Shown: one piece after another, positions 8,338-14,537 of the stretch | How positions within the stretch are numbered: the stretch's first letter is position 1 | How the letters are laid out: each line of letters starts with the position of its first letter | From: Clostridiales bacterium | GTDB taxonomy: Bacteria; Bacillota; Clostridia; Christensenellales; CAG-314 | Length of the DNA: 14,537 bases | Assembly (NCBI GenBank): GCA_003537755.1 | Contig: DPQS01000029.1 | Coordinates: forward strand, 92,768-107,304 | Reading direction: 5' to 3' | Position numbers and translations under genes: made by a program | The notes under the pieces: generated by a model | Told to the model about the DNA's origin: nothing | Databases searched by the model: none | Seen by the model: only the letters and a program-made list of their open reading frames with translations

Positions 8338-8472
8338 CTGCCGAACGAAAAACGTTGACTTGCAACGGTTTGACGTCGTGTTGACAGTTTATCGCAGGTA
8401 TCAAAAAAAAACGGTACGTGCGTGAAATTTGAGTACAAAATTGCACAAAATAACGAACAAGGAGAAAAAAAG

Positions 8473-11100
8473 ATGAAAAAAACAATGGCATTTTTGCTTG
8501 CGGCTTTGCTTGTCTGGTCCTGTCTGCCACTTGTGGCATGTGACAAAACCCCCGAAGTCAAGGCTACCGGCATTTCCGTGAAAGACGGCACATTACCTGC
8601 CAGTGTGGAACAGAATGCAAAAATAGACTACTCTTCGGTCAAAATTATCGTCAAGTACAGCGACGGTACGACAAAAGAGTTGTCTGTCAAGGCAGACGGC
8701 GTTAGTTATCGGGAAGCAGACACCTCAAAGGTAGGACAAGCCGTATTCACCGTCGAGTACGCAGGCTTAAAAGCGTCGGCAAACATTACAGTCTACGAGC
8801 GTATTGTCGAAGCGGAAGTGCAATCCATTTATATTAAGGAAAGCACCTTGCCCAAAGTAATTAAACAAGGCAGCAAAATAGATTACGCTTCCGTTGTTCT
8901 CGTCGTTGTGTTCAGCGACGGCAAGGAAAGCGAAATTCCCGTTACCGCCAACGGCGTAAAGTACGATGCCATCGACACTTCCGTTGCGGGAAAAGTCACT
9001 TTCAAGGTTACCTATGCCAAAAAGGAAGCGACCGCCGAAGTGACAATCGAAGAAATCTACAGCGTTACGGAGTTCAGTAACACCGACGGCTACAAGATGT
9101 ACGAAGTCAACAAGGCGGAACAATCCAACAAGGAAAACGAGTTCTACGTCAAGGACGTCCCCTACACGGTGGGCAGCGTCAACGGTTACGTGTGCAACCC
9201 CAAGGTAATCGCGGTGGACATTATGTCCGGCGGCGACAATGAAATCGAATTGAAAAACGTCAAGACAGACTACGAGTTGTTTGAGTACGATTCCGCAACG
9301 GCACTTAGCGGCGACGCCCTGACGAAGTATCTTTCCAAGGTGGAAAACAACGTTTACTACTTCACTTCGGAAGCCAACGACAAACTATTCCGTCTCAGAA
9401 TTACCCTTTCCGACGAGTACGAAACCATTCTCGACACGCCCTACATCGAGCAAACAATCAAAGTGGTGGACGGTTACAACGTTTACGACGCCAATGGTTT
9501 GTCTGTACTGGACAACCTCAACAACGTTGCCTGGGCAGAAATGAAGGATACCAAGCTGGATTGGGACGAACACAAACTCTCCGGGTATGCCGACATAAAA
9601 CAAGTTATTCTTCACGACGAAATCATTGTCAAAAAGTCCGATCTCCCCGCCAAGTACTTCTGGACGGAAGGCGACGAGGCTGTCGGCGGCGGTAGAAGTT
9701 ACGCAGACGCGCTCAGCAGACTTCCCGAAAACATGCGGCACTTGCTTGCCGGTTCTCTGAAAGAAACGAATTGGGGCGAAACGTACAACATCGACGGCGA
9801 ACAACGCGGCTTGTATGCAAGCAACGGTATCGGACTTAACGGCAACTACATGCAGGTCAGCTACGAAGACGGACTTGTGGTGGACGACAAGGGCAACGTT
9901 ACCGCACCGAACGGCGGCATTTACGTCGCGTGGGACTTCAACGACATGGCAAAGGAAACAGGCTATGCCGAACCGCACGTCTCGTTTGTGGCATACAAAA
10001 ATGTCGACGAGCAGAACGCAAAAGGAAACCGTACGGTGCAAAACGTGCTGTTTGTAGGCAGAACGGGCAAAACGGACAACACCAACCTGCCTGCCGCAAT
10101 CATGATGTTCCACAGTGCGTTGACGGAAAACAAGGCTACGCTGGACAATATCGTTGCCAACAGCTGGTTTGCCAATGTCGAACTCAACAACCGCACAACG
10201 CTGGACATTACCAATTGCAAATTCTACAGTAGTTTCAGCCAGATGGTGTACGGTTTCTATGCCAAGGAAATCAACGTTGTCAACTGTGAAATGAAGCGTT
10301 CCGGCGGACCGCTGTTTATCCTTCAAAGCGCAACGGACAATATGGGCGAAGATCGCATTGCCAACGAAAGCACCGTGCTCAACATCGACAGCACGGCAAA
10401 CATGGAAAGTTGGCTCAGCGGTCGCGAAGCATGGTTTGCAATCAACACAAAGGAAGCGATGCCCGTCGTCAACAAACTGATGACGCTTACCAAAATTGTG
10501 GACAACACCGCAGGTACGAAGTTCTTCAGAATGGACGGCGAACTTGCCAAGAGCAATGTCATTGCAGTAATTATCCCCTCACCGGGCGACGCGTTTACCA
10601 ACCAATACACGTTGCACGGCAAGATCAACGTCGGTACCAACAGTTACGGCATGGATGACGCTACGTTCAACGCAATCATCGCCAACAAGTCAAATCCCGC
10701 TGCGGCGGTTGCGCCCGTGTTCAAGCTCGGAGCCGTGGACATTTCCACGCTTGGGCAAAACATCAACTACGGCTTTATTGCCACGATGCCGACAAACGAA
10801 ACTATCGGTACGATGAAACTAAACAATCCCACGCAGGAAGCGGTTGCCGCGGCAATCATCCCGATGATTAAGCAAAATCCCGCTCAGTTCGGTTTGCCTG
10901 CCGACGCTACCGACGAACAAATCAACGCCGCTGCGCCGACCATTGCGCAAAGCCTGTGGGAAAACTCCATGAAGAGCAACCATACGGGCGAGTTTGCTCT
11001 GTACGTCAGCCCCGGCGCGCTCGGTGAAACTCCGAACACAAGCATCAAGCATTTCCTTATGTTGTTCGGCGGTCCCGTTTCAACGAGTTCCGCAAACTGA
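8473..11100 (+). CDS. Lipoprotein with two tandem Ig-like domains and a probable beta-helix region
   Basis: An 875-residue surface protein. The start is at 8473 after AAGGAG (8459-8464); the in-frame ATG at 8422 is rejected because it would put 17 polar residues before the signal peptide. MKK, a hydrophobic core and the lipobox LVAC give lipidation at C23. Ig-like domains at about 30-107 and 114-193 are a clear duplication, sharing TLP, KIDY(S/A)SV, (Y/F)SDG and DTS..G patterns, like Big_3-type domains. Residues about 475-660 carry short repeated beta-strand runs with Asn-rich turns (VQNVLFVG, ATLDNIVANSWF, TTLDITNCKFY, EINVVNCEMK), suggesting a right-handed beta-helix. I see no catalytic motif. 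The C-terminal region (about 700-875) is unrecognised. It probably binds a surface polymer or acts with the adjacent ABC system; that is inference from position, 135 bases downstream. Confidence 0.8.
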   Translation: MKKTMAFLLAALLVWSCLPLVACDKTPEVKATGISVKDGTLPASVEQNAKIDYSSVKIIVKYSDGTTKELSVKADGVSYREADTSKVGQAVFTVEYAGLKASANITVYERIVEAEVQSIYIKESTLPKVIKQGSKIDYASVVLVVVFSDGKESEIPVTANGVKYDAIDTSVAGKVTFKVTYAKKEATAEVTIEEIYSVTEFSNTDGYKMYEVNKAEQSNKENEFYVKDVPYTVGSVNGYVCNPKVIAVDIMSGGDNEIELKNVKTDYELFEYDSATALSGDALTKYLSKVENNVYYFTSEANDKLFRLRITLSDEYETILDTPYIEQTIKVVDGYNVYDANGLSVLDNLNNVAWAEMKDTKLDWDEHKLSGYADIKQVILHDEIIVKKSDLPAKYFWTEGDEAVGGGRSYADALSRLPENMRHLLAGSLKETNWGETYNIDGEQRGLYASNGIGLNGNYMQVSYEDGLVVDDKGNVTAPNGGIYVAWDFNDMAKETGYAEPHVSFVAYKNVDEQNAKGNRTVQNVLFVGRTGKTDNTNLPAAIMMFHSALTENKATLDNIVANSWFANVELNNRTTLDITNCKFYSSFSQMVYGFYAKEINVVNCEMKRSGGPLFILQSATDNMGEDRIANESTVLNIDSTANMESWLSGREAWFAINTKEAMPVVNKLMTLTKIVDNTAGTKFFRMDGELAKSNVIAVIIPSPGDAFTNQYTLHGKINVGTNSYGMDDATFNAIIANKSNPAAAVAPVFKLGAVDISTLGQNINYGFIATMPTNETIGTMKLNNPTQEAVAAAIIPMIKQNPAQFGLPADATDEQINAAAPTIAQSLWENSMKSNHTGEFALYVSPGALGETPNTSIKHFLMLFGGPVSTSSAN

Positions 11101-11124
11101 CGGGACAAATTAAATAATTTGACG

Positions 11125-11171
11125 AAAAGTCGGACTTTCCCGAACACTCGGCGAAAGTCCGACTTTTTTTT
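11125..11171 (+). terminator. Strong intrinsic terminator after the lipoprotein gene
   Basis: AAAAGTCGGACTTTC (11125-11139) pairs perfectly with GAAAGTCCGACTTTT (11153-11167). The stem continues as CCGA/TCGG (11140-11143, 11148-11151) past a one-base bulge to an ACAC loop. The T tract runs to 11171 (eight T's from 11164). It starts 25 bases after the stop codon. Confidence 0.95.
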
Positions 11172-11510
11172 GCGCGACGTTCAGATGTCCGACGGGTAGT
11201 TTTGCCGACCGCGCAGTCCGTACTTTTGCGCTTTTCGACGAGCTGAAAATAAGAGACTCAACGCAAAAATCACCCCGTCAACAGGGGCAGCACTTGTCGG
11301 ACAATCGTTGATCGTGCCGCGTCGGGTACTAATCGGTGTGGCGGAGAAAGCGAAAAGAATCTCCCTGTGTACACGCCGAAAAAATGTTTTTTACCACATT
11401 TACCCATGTAAGCGGCAAATTTATAATCACGCGCCCTGTCATATTTCGCACCGCCAAGTCAACCTTGCCAAACCCGTGGTAAACGCCGTTATATTTTGTC
11501 TTGGTATGTC
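11172..11510. other. Intergenic stretch with no supported gene
   Basis: No open frame here has a credible start, ribosome-binding site or recognisable protein; the short frames on both strands look random. Minor symmetries are CCCC-GTCAACA-GGGG (about 11273-11287) and TTGTC-G-GACAA (about 11295-11305). A weak promoter-like pair TTGCCA (11465-11470) and TATATT (11490-11495) has a 19-base spacer and would start transcription just upstream of the NrdR boxes; I do not rely on it. Confidence 0.5.
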
Positions 11511-11532
11511 TGTCAAAGTGGTATGTTTGACA
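11511..11532. promoter_or_regulatory. Inverted repeat adjoining the NrdR boxes, possible operator
   Basis: TGTCAAA (11511-11517) and TTTGACA (11526-11532) are perfect 7-bp arms separated by 8 bases, and a second symmetry GTATG-TTTGA-CATAC (11521-11535) overlaps it. The last base touches the first NrdR box. The 22-bp size suits a dimeric regulator, perhaps a redox or oxygen sensor, but no family is identified. Confidence 0.3.
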
Positions 11533-11547
11533 TACTACATATTGTGT
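11532..11547 (+). promoter_or_regulatory. NrdR box 1
   Basis: ATACTACATATTGTGT agrees with the NrdR consensus acaCwAtATaTwGtgt at 14 of 16 positions. NrdR is the zinc-finger/ATP-cone repressor of ribonucleotide reductase genes. It begins exactly 32 bases before box 2, about three helical turns, which is the usual tandem arrangement. Confidence 0.8.
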
Positions 11548-11563
11548 CAAAAGTGAAAATAAA

Positions 11564-11579
11564 ACACAATATATTGTGA
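11564..11579 (+). promoter_or_regulatory. NrdR box 2
   Basis: ACACAATATATTGTGA agrees with the NrdR consensus at 15 of 16 positions and is a near-perfect palindrome. It ends 19 bases before the -35 box of the nrdD promoter, so NrdR bound to both boxes would sit directly upstream of RNA polymerase. Confidence 0.88.
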
Positions 11580-11598
11580 TTAAGTTTGTTTGCGCCTA

Positions 11599-11627
11599 TT
11601 GACTTTTGGCGCGGCGTGCTGTATTAT
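11599..11627 (+). promoter_or_regulatory. Sigma-A-type promoter of nrdD
   Basis: TTGACT (11599-11604), a 17-base spacer, and TATTAT (11622-11627) with more AT-rich sequence after it. Both hexamers match consensus at 5 of 6 positions. Transcription would start near 11634, leaving a leader of about 250 bases before nrdD. Confidence 0.75.
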
Positions 11628-11633
11628 ATAAAG

Positions 11634-11888
11634 GCTCGCTGCTCCATGCACCGGGCAGAGGAAGTCACTGTCTGATAAAGTTTTAGCATTTGTTATGACA
11701 TGGCTTGTCTGCCTGTCGGTCGGAGCGTAAAACCGACAACTGCGTCGCAGTGCAGCCGTCTGCGGCAAATGCGCAAACGCGACGCAAAGAAAGTCGGGCA
11801 AAAATACAATCAGGCGTTTCCGCTGACGTTACCGTCGCACAGTCGACGTCGGGTCAAAGGCGGAAACATATACCAAACGGAGGAAAAC
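11634..11888 (+). other. Long nrdD leader with several potential hairpins
   Basis: No gene is seen. Potential hairpins in order: TGTCGGT/ACCGACA (11714-11720, 11732-11738), ACTGC-GTC-GCAGT (11739-11751), GCAG-CCGT-CTGC (11752-11763), and GTTTCCGC/GCGGAAAC (11816-11823, 11860-11867) enclosing CGTCG-CACAGT-CGACG (about 11833-11848). The last ends 11 bases before the nrdD ribosome-binding site GGAGG (11879-11883). It may be a regulatory leader or carry a degenerate repetitive hairpin element. Residues that the frame would add from here are not NrdD-like. Confidence 0.35.
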
Positions 11889-14264
11889 ATGTACCAAGTC
11901 AAGAAGAGAAACGGCCAGGTTGTGCCGTTTGACCTAACCAAAATCAGCGGTGCCATCCGCGCGGCGTTCGACGCCAAAAACGCCCCCTACAACGATGACA
12001 TCATCGACATGCTGTCGCTTAAAGTTACGGCGGATTTCCGTGAAAAAATCGTAGACGCGCTCGTGTCCGTGGAAGATATTCAGGACAGCGTGGAAACGGT
12101 GCTTATTCAGGCAGGTTACACCGATGTTGCCAAGGCGTACATTTTGTACCGCAAAAATCACGAAAACGCCCGCAAAGCAGGCGAAACTTTGCTTGACTAC
12201 AAATCGGTTGTGGACAACTACCTCAAGGTTGCCGACTGGCGCGTTAAGGAAAACAGTACCGTAACGTATTCCGTCGGCGGTCTTATTCTGTCCAACAGCG
12301 GCGCAATCACGGCAAACTACTGGCTTAGCCAGGTTTACGACGAGGAAATTGCCAACGCTCACCGCACGGGCGCAATTCACCTGCACGACCTTAGCATGCT
12401 GACGGGTTACTGCGCAGGCTGGTCGCTGAAGCAACTTATTTCCGAAGGTCTGGGCGGCGTTTCGGGCAAAATCACGTCCGCACCTGCCAAGCACCTTGCT
12501 ACGCTGTGCAACCAGATGGTCAACTTCCTGGGCATTATGCAAAACGAATGGGCAGGCGCGCAGGCGTTCAGCAGTTTCGACACCTATCTTGCACCCTTCG
12601 TCAAGGCGGACAACCTCAGTTACGAACAGGTGAAGAAGTGCATCGAAAGTTTCATTTACGGCGTAAATACGCCCAGCCGTTGGGGCACGCAAGCACCTTT
12701 CAGCAACATCACGCTTGACTGGACGGTACCTGCCGACCTTGCGGAACTTCACTGCATCATCGGCGGCAAGGAAGCGGACTTCTGCTACAAAGACTGCAAG
12801 AAGGAAATGGACATGGTCAACCGCGCCTTCATCGAAACCATGATCGAGGGCGACTACAACGGCCGCGGCTTCCAGTACCCCATACCCACATACAGCATCA
12901 CCAAGGACTTCGACTGGTCGGAAACGGAAAACAACAAGTTGCTGTTTGAAATGACCGCCAAGTACGGCACACCTTACTTCAGCAACTACATCAACAGCGA
13001 CATGGAACCCAGCGACGTGCGTAGCATGTGCTGCCGTCTGCGCCTTGACCTTCGCGAACTGCGCAAAAAGAGCGGCGGTTTCTTCGGAAGCGGCGAAAGT
13101 ACCGGCAGTGTGGGCGTTGTAACCATCAACATTCCGCGTATCGCTTACCTTGCTACCGACGAAGCCGACTTCTACAGCCGCCTTGACAAGATGATGGACA
13201 TCTCGGCACGCTCGCTGAAGATCAAGCGTAACACCATCACCAAACTTATGGAAGCGGGTCTGTACCCCTACACCAAGCGTTACCTCGGTACCTTTGCAAA
13301 TCACTTCAGCACAATCGGTCTTGTCGGCATGAACGAAGCCTGCCTCAACGCAAAATGGCTGCGTTGCGACATGACGGACAAACGCGCTCAGGAATTTACC
13401 AAGGACGTGCTCAACCACATGCGCAACCGCCTGTCCGACTACCAGGAAAAGTATGGCGACCTGTACAACCTTGAAGCAACCCCTGCCGAAAGTACTTCCT
13501 ACCGTCTGGCTAAGTTTGACAAAAAGTTCTATCCCGACATGATTTTTGCCGGCAAACCGGGTGAAACGCCCTACTACACCAACAGTTCGCACCTGCCCGT
13601 AGGCTACACCTGCGACGTGTTTGACGCACTGGACATTCAGGACGAATTGCAAACGCTGTACACCAGCGGCACGGTTTTCCACGCATTCCTCGGCGAACGC
13701 CTGCCTACGTGGAAGTCGGCAATGAAGTTGGTACGTTCCATCGCGGAAAACTACCGCCTGCCGTACTACACGATGTCTCCTACATACTCTGTCTGCCCCG
13801 AACACGGCTACATCAGCGGCGAAGTGTACGAGTGCCCGCAGTGCCACAAGCGCACCGAAGTTTACAGCCGTATCACCGGTTACTACCGTCCCGTACAAAA
13901 CTGGAACGACGGTAAAACGCAGGAATGGAAGGACCGCAAAACCTACGACATCGACCACAGCACGCTTAAGCACGCAGGACCCCTCGAACCGACGACGGAA
14001 GTTCAGCAACCCGACGAAAGCGGCAACTGCGTAGTTACGCCGATGTTGTTTGTTCAGCCCAAGTGCCCCAACTGCAAGATGGCGGAACTGATGCTGGAAA
14101 AACTCGGTTACGGGTACGAACAGGTCGACGCAACCGAAAACCCCGACCTTGCCAAGAAACTGGGCGTAAAGATGACCCCGACGCTGGTAGTGGAAGTAGG
14201 TGGCGAAGTGAAGTTGATTGAAAACGCAAGCAACATTCGCAAGTTTATCGACGAGCAAAAGTAA
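11889..14264 (+). CDS. nrdD: Anaerobic (class III) ribonucleoside-triphosphate reductase with fused C-terminal redoxin domain
   Basis: A complete 791-residue enzyme that makes deoxyribonucleotides from ribonucleoside triphosphates without oxygen, using a glycyl radical installed by the activase NrdG. Residues 1-95 are an ATP-cone allosteric domain (VKKRNGQVVPFD). The catalytic barrel carries C175 in GYCAGWS, the likely thiyl-radical cysteine, and the vicinal pair C381-C382 in MCCRLRLD. The zinc site is C636-P-E-H639 with C649-P-Q-C652, and the glycyl radical is G664 in RITGYY. Residues about 714-791 are a thioredoxin/glutaredoxin-like domain with CPNC (726-729) and cis-proline P764 in MTPTLVV, so this is probably a redoxin-reduced rather than formate-dependent enzyme. 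The start at 11889 follows GGAGG (11879-11883); a longer frame back to 11700 is rejected. It is controlled by tandem NrdR boxes. No nrdG follows in the window. Confidence 0.97.
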   Translation: MYQVKKRNGQVVPFDLTKISGAIRAAFDAKNAPYNDDIIDMLSLKVTADFREKIVDALVSVEDIQDSVETVLIQAGYTDVAKAYILYRKNHENARKAGETLLDYKSVVDNYLKVADWRVKENSTVTYSVGGLILSNSGAITANYWLSQVYDEEIANAHRTGAIHLHDLSMLTGYCAGWSLKQLISEGLGGVSGKITSAPAKHLATLCNQMVNFLGIMQNEWAGAQAFSSFDTYLAPFVKADNLSYEQVKKCIESFIYGVNTPSRWGTQAPFSNITLDWTVPADLAELHCIIGGKEADFCYKDCKKEMDMVNRAFIETMIEGDYNGRGFQYPIPTYSITKDFDWSETENNKLLFEMTAKYGTPYFSNYINSDMEPSDVRSMCCRLRLDLRELRKKSGGFFGSGESTGSVGVVTINIPRIAYLATDEADFYSRLDKMMDISARSLKIKRNTITKLMEAGLYPYTKRYLGTFANHFSTIGLVGMNEACLNAKWLRCDMTDKRAQEFTKDVLNHMRNRLSDYQEKYGDLYNLEATPAESTSYRLAKFDKKFYPDMIFAGKPGETPYYTNSSHLPVGYTCDVFDALDIQDELQTLYTSGTVFHAFLGERLPTWKSAMKLVRSIAENYRLPYYTMSPTYSVCPEHGYISGEVYECPQCHKRTEVYSRITGYYRPVQNWNDGKTQEWKDRKTYDIDHSTLKHAGPLEPTTEVQQPDESGNCVVTPMLFVQPKCPNCKMAELMLEKLGYGYEQVDATENPDLAKKLGVKMTPTLVVEVGGEVKLIENASNIRKFIDEQK

Positions 14265-14279
14265 GAAATTGTTTTTTAT

Positions 14280-14313
14280 GGGAAAACCCTTTTTAGACAA
14301 AAAGGGTTTTCCC
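14280..14313 (+). terminator. Perfect 15-bp inverted repeat after nrdD, likely terminator
   Basis: GGGAAAACCCTTTTT (14280-14294), loop AGAC, and AAAAAGGGTTTTCCC (14299-14313) form a perfect stem 15 bases after the nrdD stop. No long T tract follows on either strand, so it is not a textbook terminator; it could also protect the mRNA end. Confidence 0.6.
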
Positions 14314-14343
14314 TTACCCTTTCCCAAAAACTTTGAGTAGGGC

Positions 14344-14361
14344 GGGGTCGTGCACCCACTA
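14344..14361 (+). repeat. 18-base direct repeat, copy 1
   Basis: GGGGTCGTGCACCCACTA matches the copy at 14472-14489 at 16 of 18 positions. The GGGT/ACCC arms could form a short hairpin. Probably part of an interspersed intergenic element. Confidence 0.5.
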
Positions 14362-14398
14362 ATTTGAAACAAGTTTTTAATTTGCAACATACAGTTAC

Positions 14399-14438
14399 GT
14401 CATACCGAGCGGAACGAAGTGTAGTCGAGTGTATCTCG
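14399..14438 (-). repeat. Interspersed-repeat-like sequence (GTCATACCGAGCGGA... type)
   Basis: On the plus strand GTCATACCGAGCGGAACGAA leads into a GTCGAG...ATCTCG end. Read on the minus strand it has the CTCGACT...TTCG..CGCTCGGTATGAC form common in repeated intergenic elements of many anaerobic gut bacteria. The family is recalled, not searched. It codes for nothing visible. Confidence 0.5.
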
Positions 14439-14471
14439 CGGAAGCGCCCTTGTGAAATGGACGCCGAGAAC

Positions 14472-14489
14472 GGGGGCGTGCGCCCACTA
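14472..14489 (+). repeat. 18-base direct repeat, copy 2
   Basis: GGGGGCGTGCGCCCACTA, 128 bases after copy 1. It lies within an 8-bp inverted repeat, GCGCCCTT (14444-14451) and AAGGGCGC (14494-14501). From 14314 to the window end at 14537 I see no gene; the stretch is repeat-rich and may continue outside the window. Confidence 0.5.
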
Positions 14490-14537
14490 CTAAAAGGGCG
14501 CCGAAGTGCGGTGGTTGGTGTAAGGGGTCCTGCCGAG

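Noticed and set aside
11700..11888. 63-residue N-terminal extension of NrdD
   Set aside because: Not NrdD-like, basic and repeat-like; GGAGG at 11879-11883 and the ATP-cone start support 11889.
14304..14325. Minus-strand G-run pattern GGG-AAA-GGG-TAA-GGG as a G-quadruplex
   Set aside because: Only three close G-runs; the fourth lies across the perfect hairpin, which is the simpler structure.
11934..14390. 818-codon open frame on the minus strand across nearly all of nrdD
   Set aside because: It mirrors a clearly conserved gene, has no recognisable protein features, and is explained by the sense gene avoiding Leu TTA/CTA and Ser TCA codons, which removes antisense stops.
1..14537. CRISPR array, tRNA or rRNA genes, transposase or phage genes
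   Set aside because: No regularly spaced repeats, cloverleaf, rRNA-like stretch or mobile-element protein was seen on either strand.

Overview
The window reads like chromosomal DNA of an anaerobic, low-to-moderate GC Bacillota bacterium, probably a gut-type Clostridia lineage. The support is a class III (oxygen-sensitive) ribonucleotide reductase under tandem NrdR boxes, strong AGGAGG-type Shine-Dalgarno sites, hairpin-plus-U-tract terminators, a YwaF-like membrane domain, and an Ig-like-domain lipoprotein of a Gram-positive kind. The genus cannot be read from the sequence. All seven genes I support are on the + strand. The long minus-strand open frames are shadows of these genes.

Region 1 (1-3181): a short upstream region with inverted repeats, then a complete cytoplasmic GH2 beta-galactosidase (224-3079) closed by a strong intrinsic terminator (3143-3178). 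Region 2 (3182-3946): a promoter and a small two-helix membrane protein of unknown function (3275-3727), followed by about 220 bases without a gene. Those bases can fold with a long-range closing stem ending in six T's, just upstream of the next operon.

Region 3 (3947-11100): a transporter-like cluster. A 744-residue protein fuses a multi-spanning YwaF/TMEM164-like membrane region to a complete ABC ATPase (3947-6181). It overlaps by one base an ABC exporter-type permease (6181-7839), followed 9 bases later by a membrane-anchored protein with an Ig-like tail (7849-8337). After 135 bases comes an 875-residue lipoprotein with two tandem Ig-like domains and a probable beta-helix (8473-11100), ended by a very strong terminator (11125-11171). 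The layout suggests an ABC export or cell-surface system with its own extracytoplasmic partners; the substrate is unknown. An internal Shine-Dalgarno plus Met at the membrane/ATPase junction suggests free ATPase may also be made.

Region 4 (11172-14313): a long non-coding stretch leads to two NrdR boxes exactly 32 bases apart, a near-consensus sigma-A promoter, a roughly 250-base leader with several possible hairpins, and nrdD (11889-14264). This NrdD has one ATP-cone, the glycyl-radical domain and a fused C-terminal redoxin domain (CPNC). No nrdG activase is visible before the window ends. A 15-bp perfect inverted repeat follows the gene.

Region 5 (14314-14537): non-coding and repeat-rich, with an interspersed-repeat-like sequence and a duplicated 18-base motif. 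Most promising for a second look: the YwaF-ABC fusion with its internal start and surface partners, the NrdD-redoxin fusion under tandem NrdR boxes, and the unexplained foldable region at 3734-3900.
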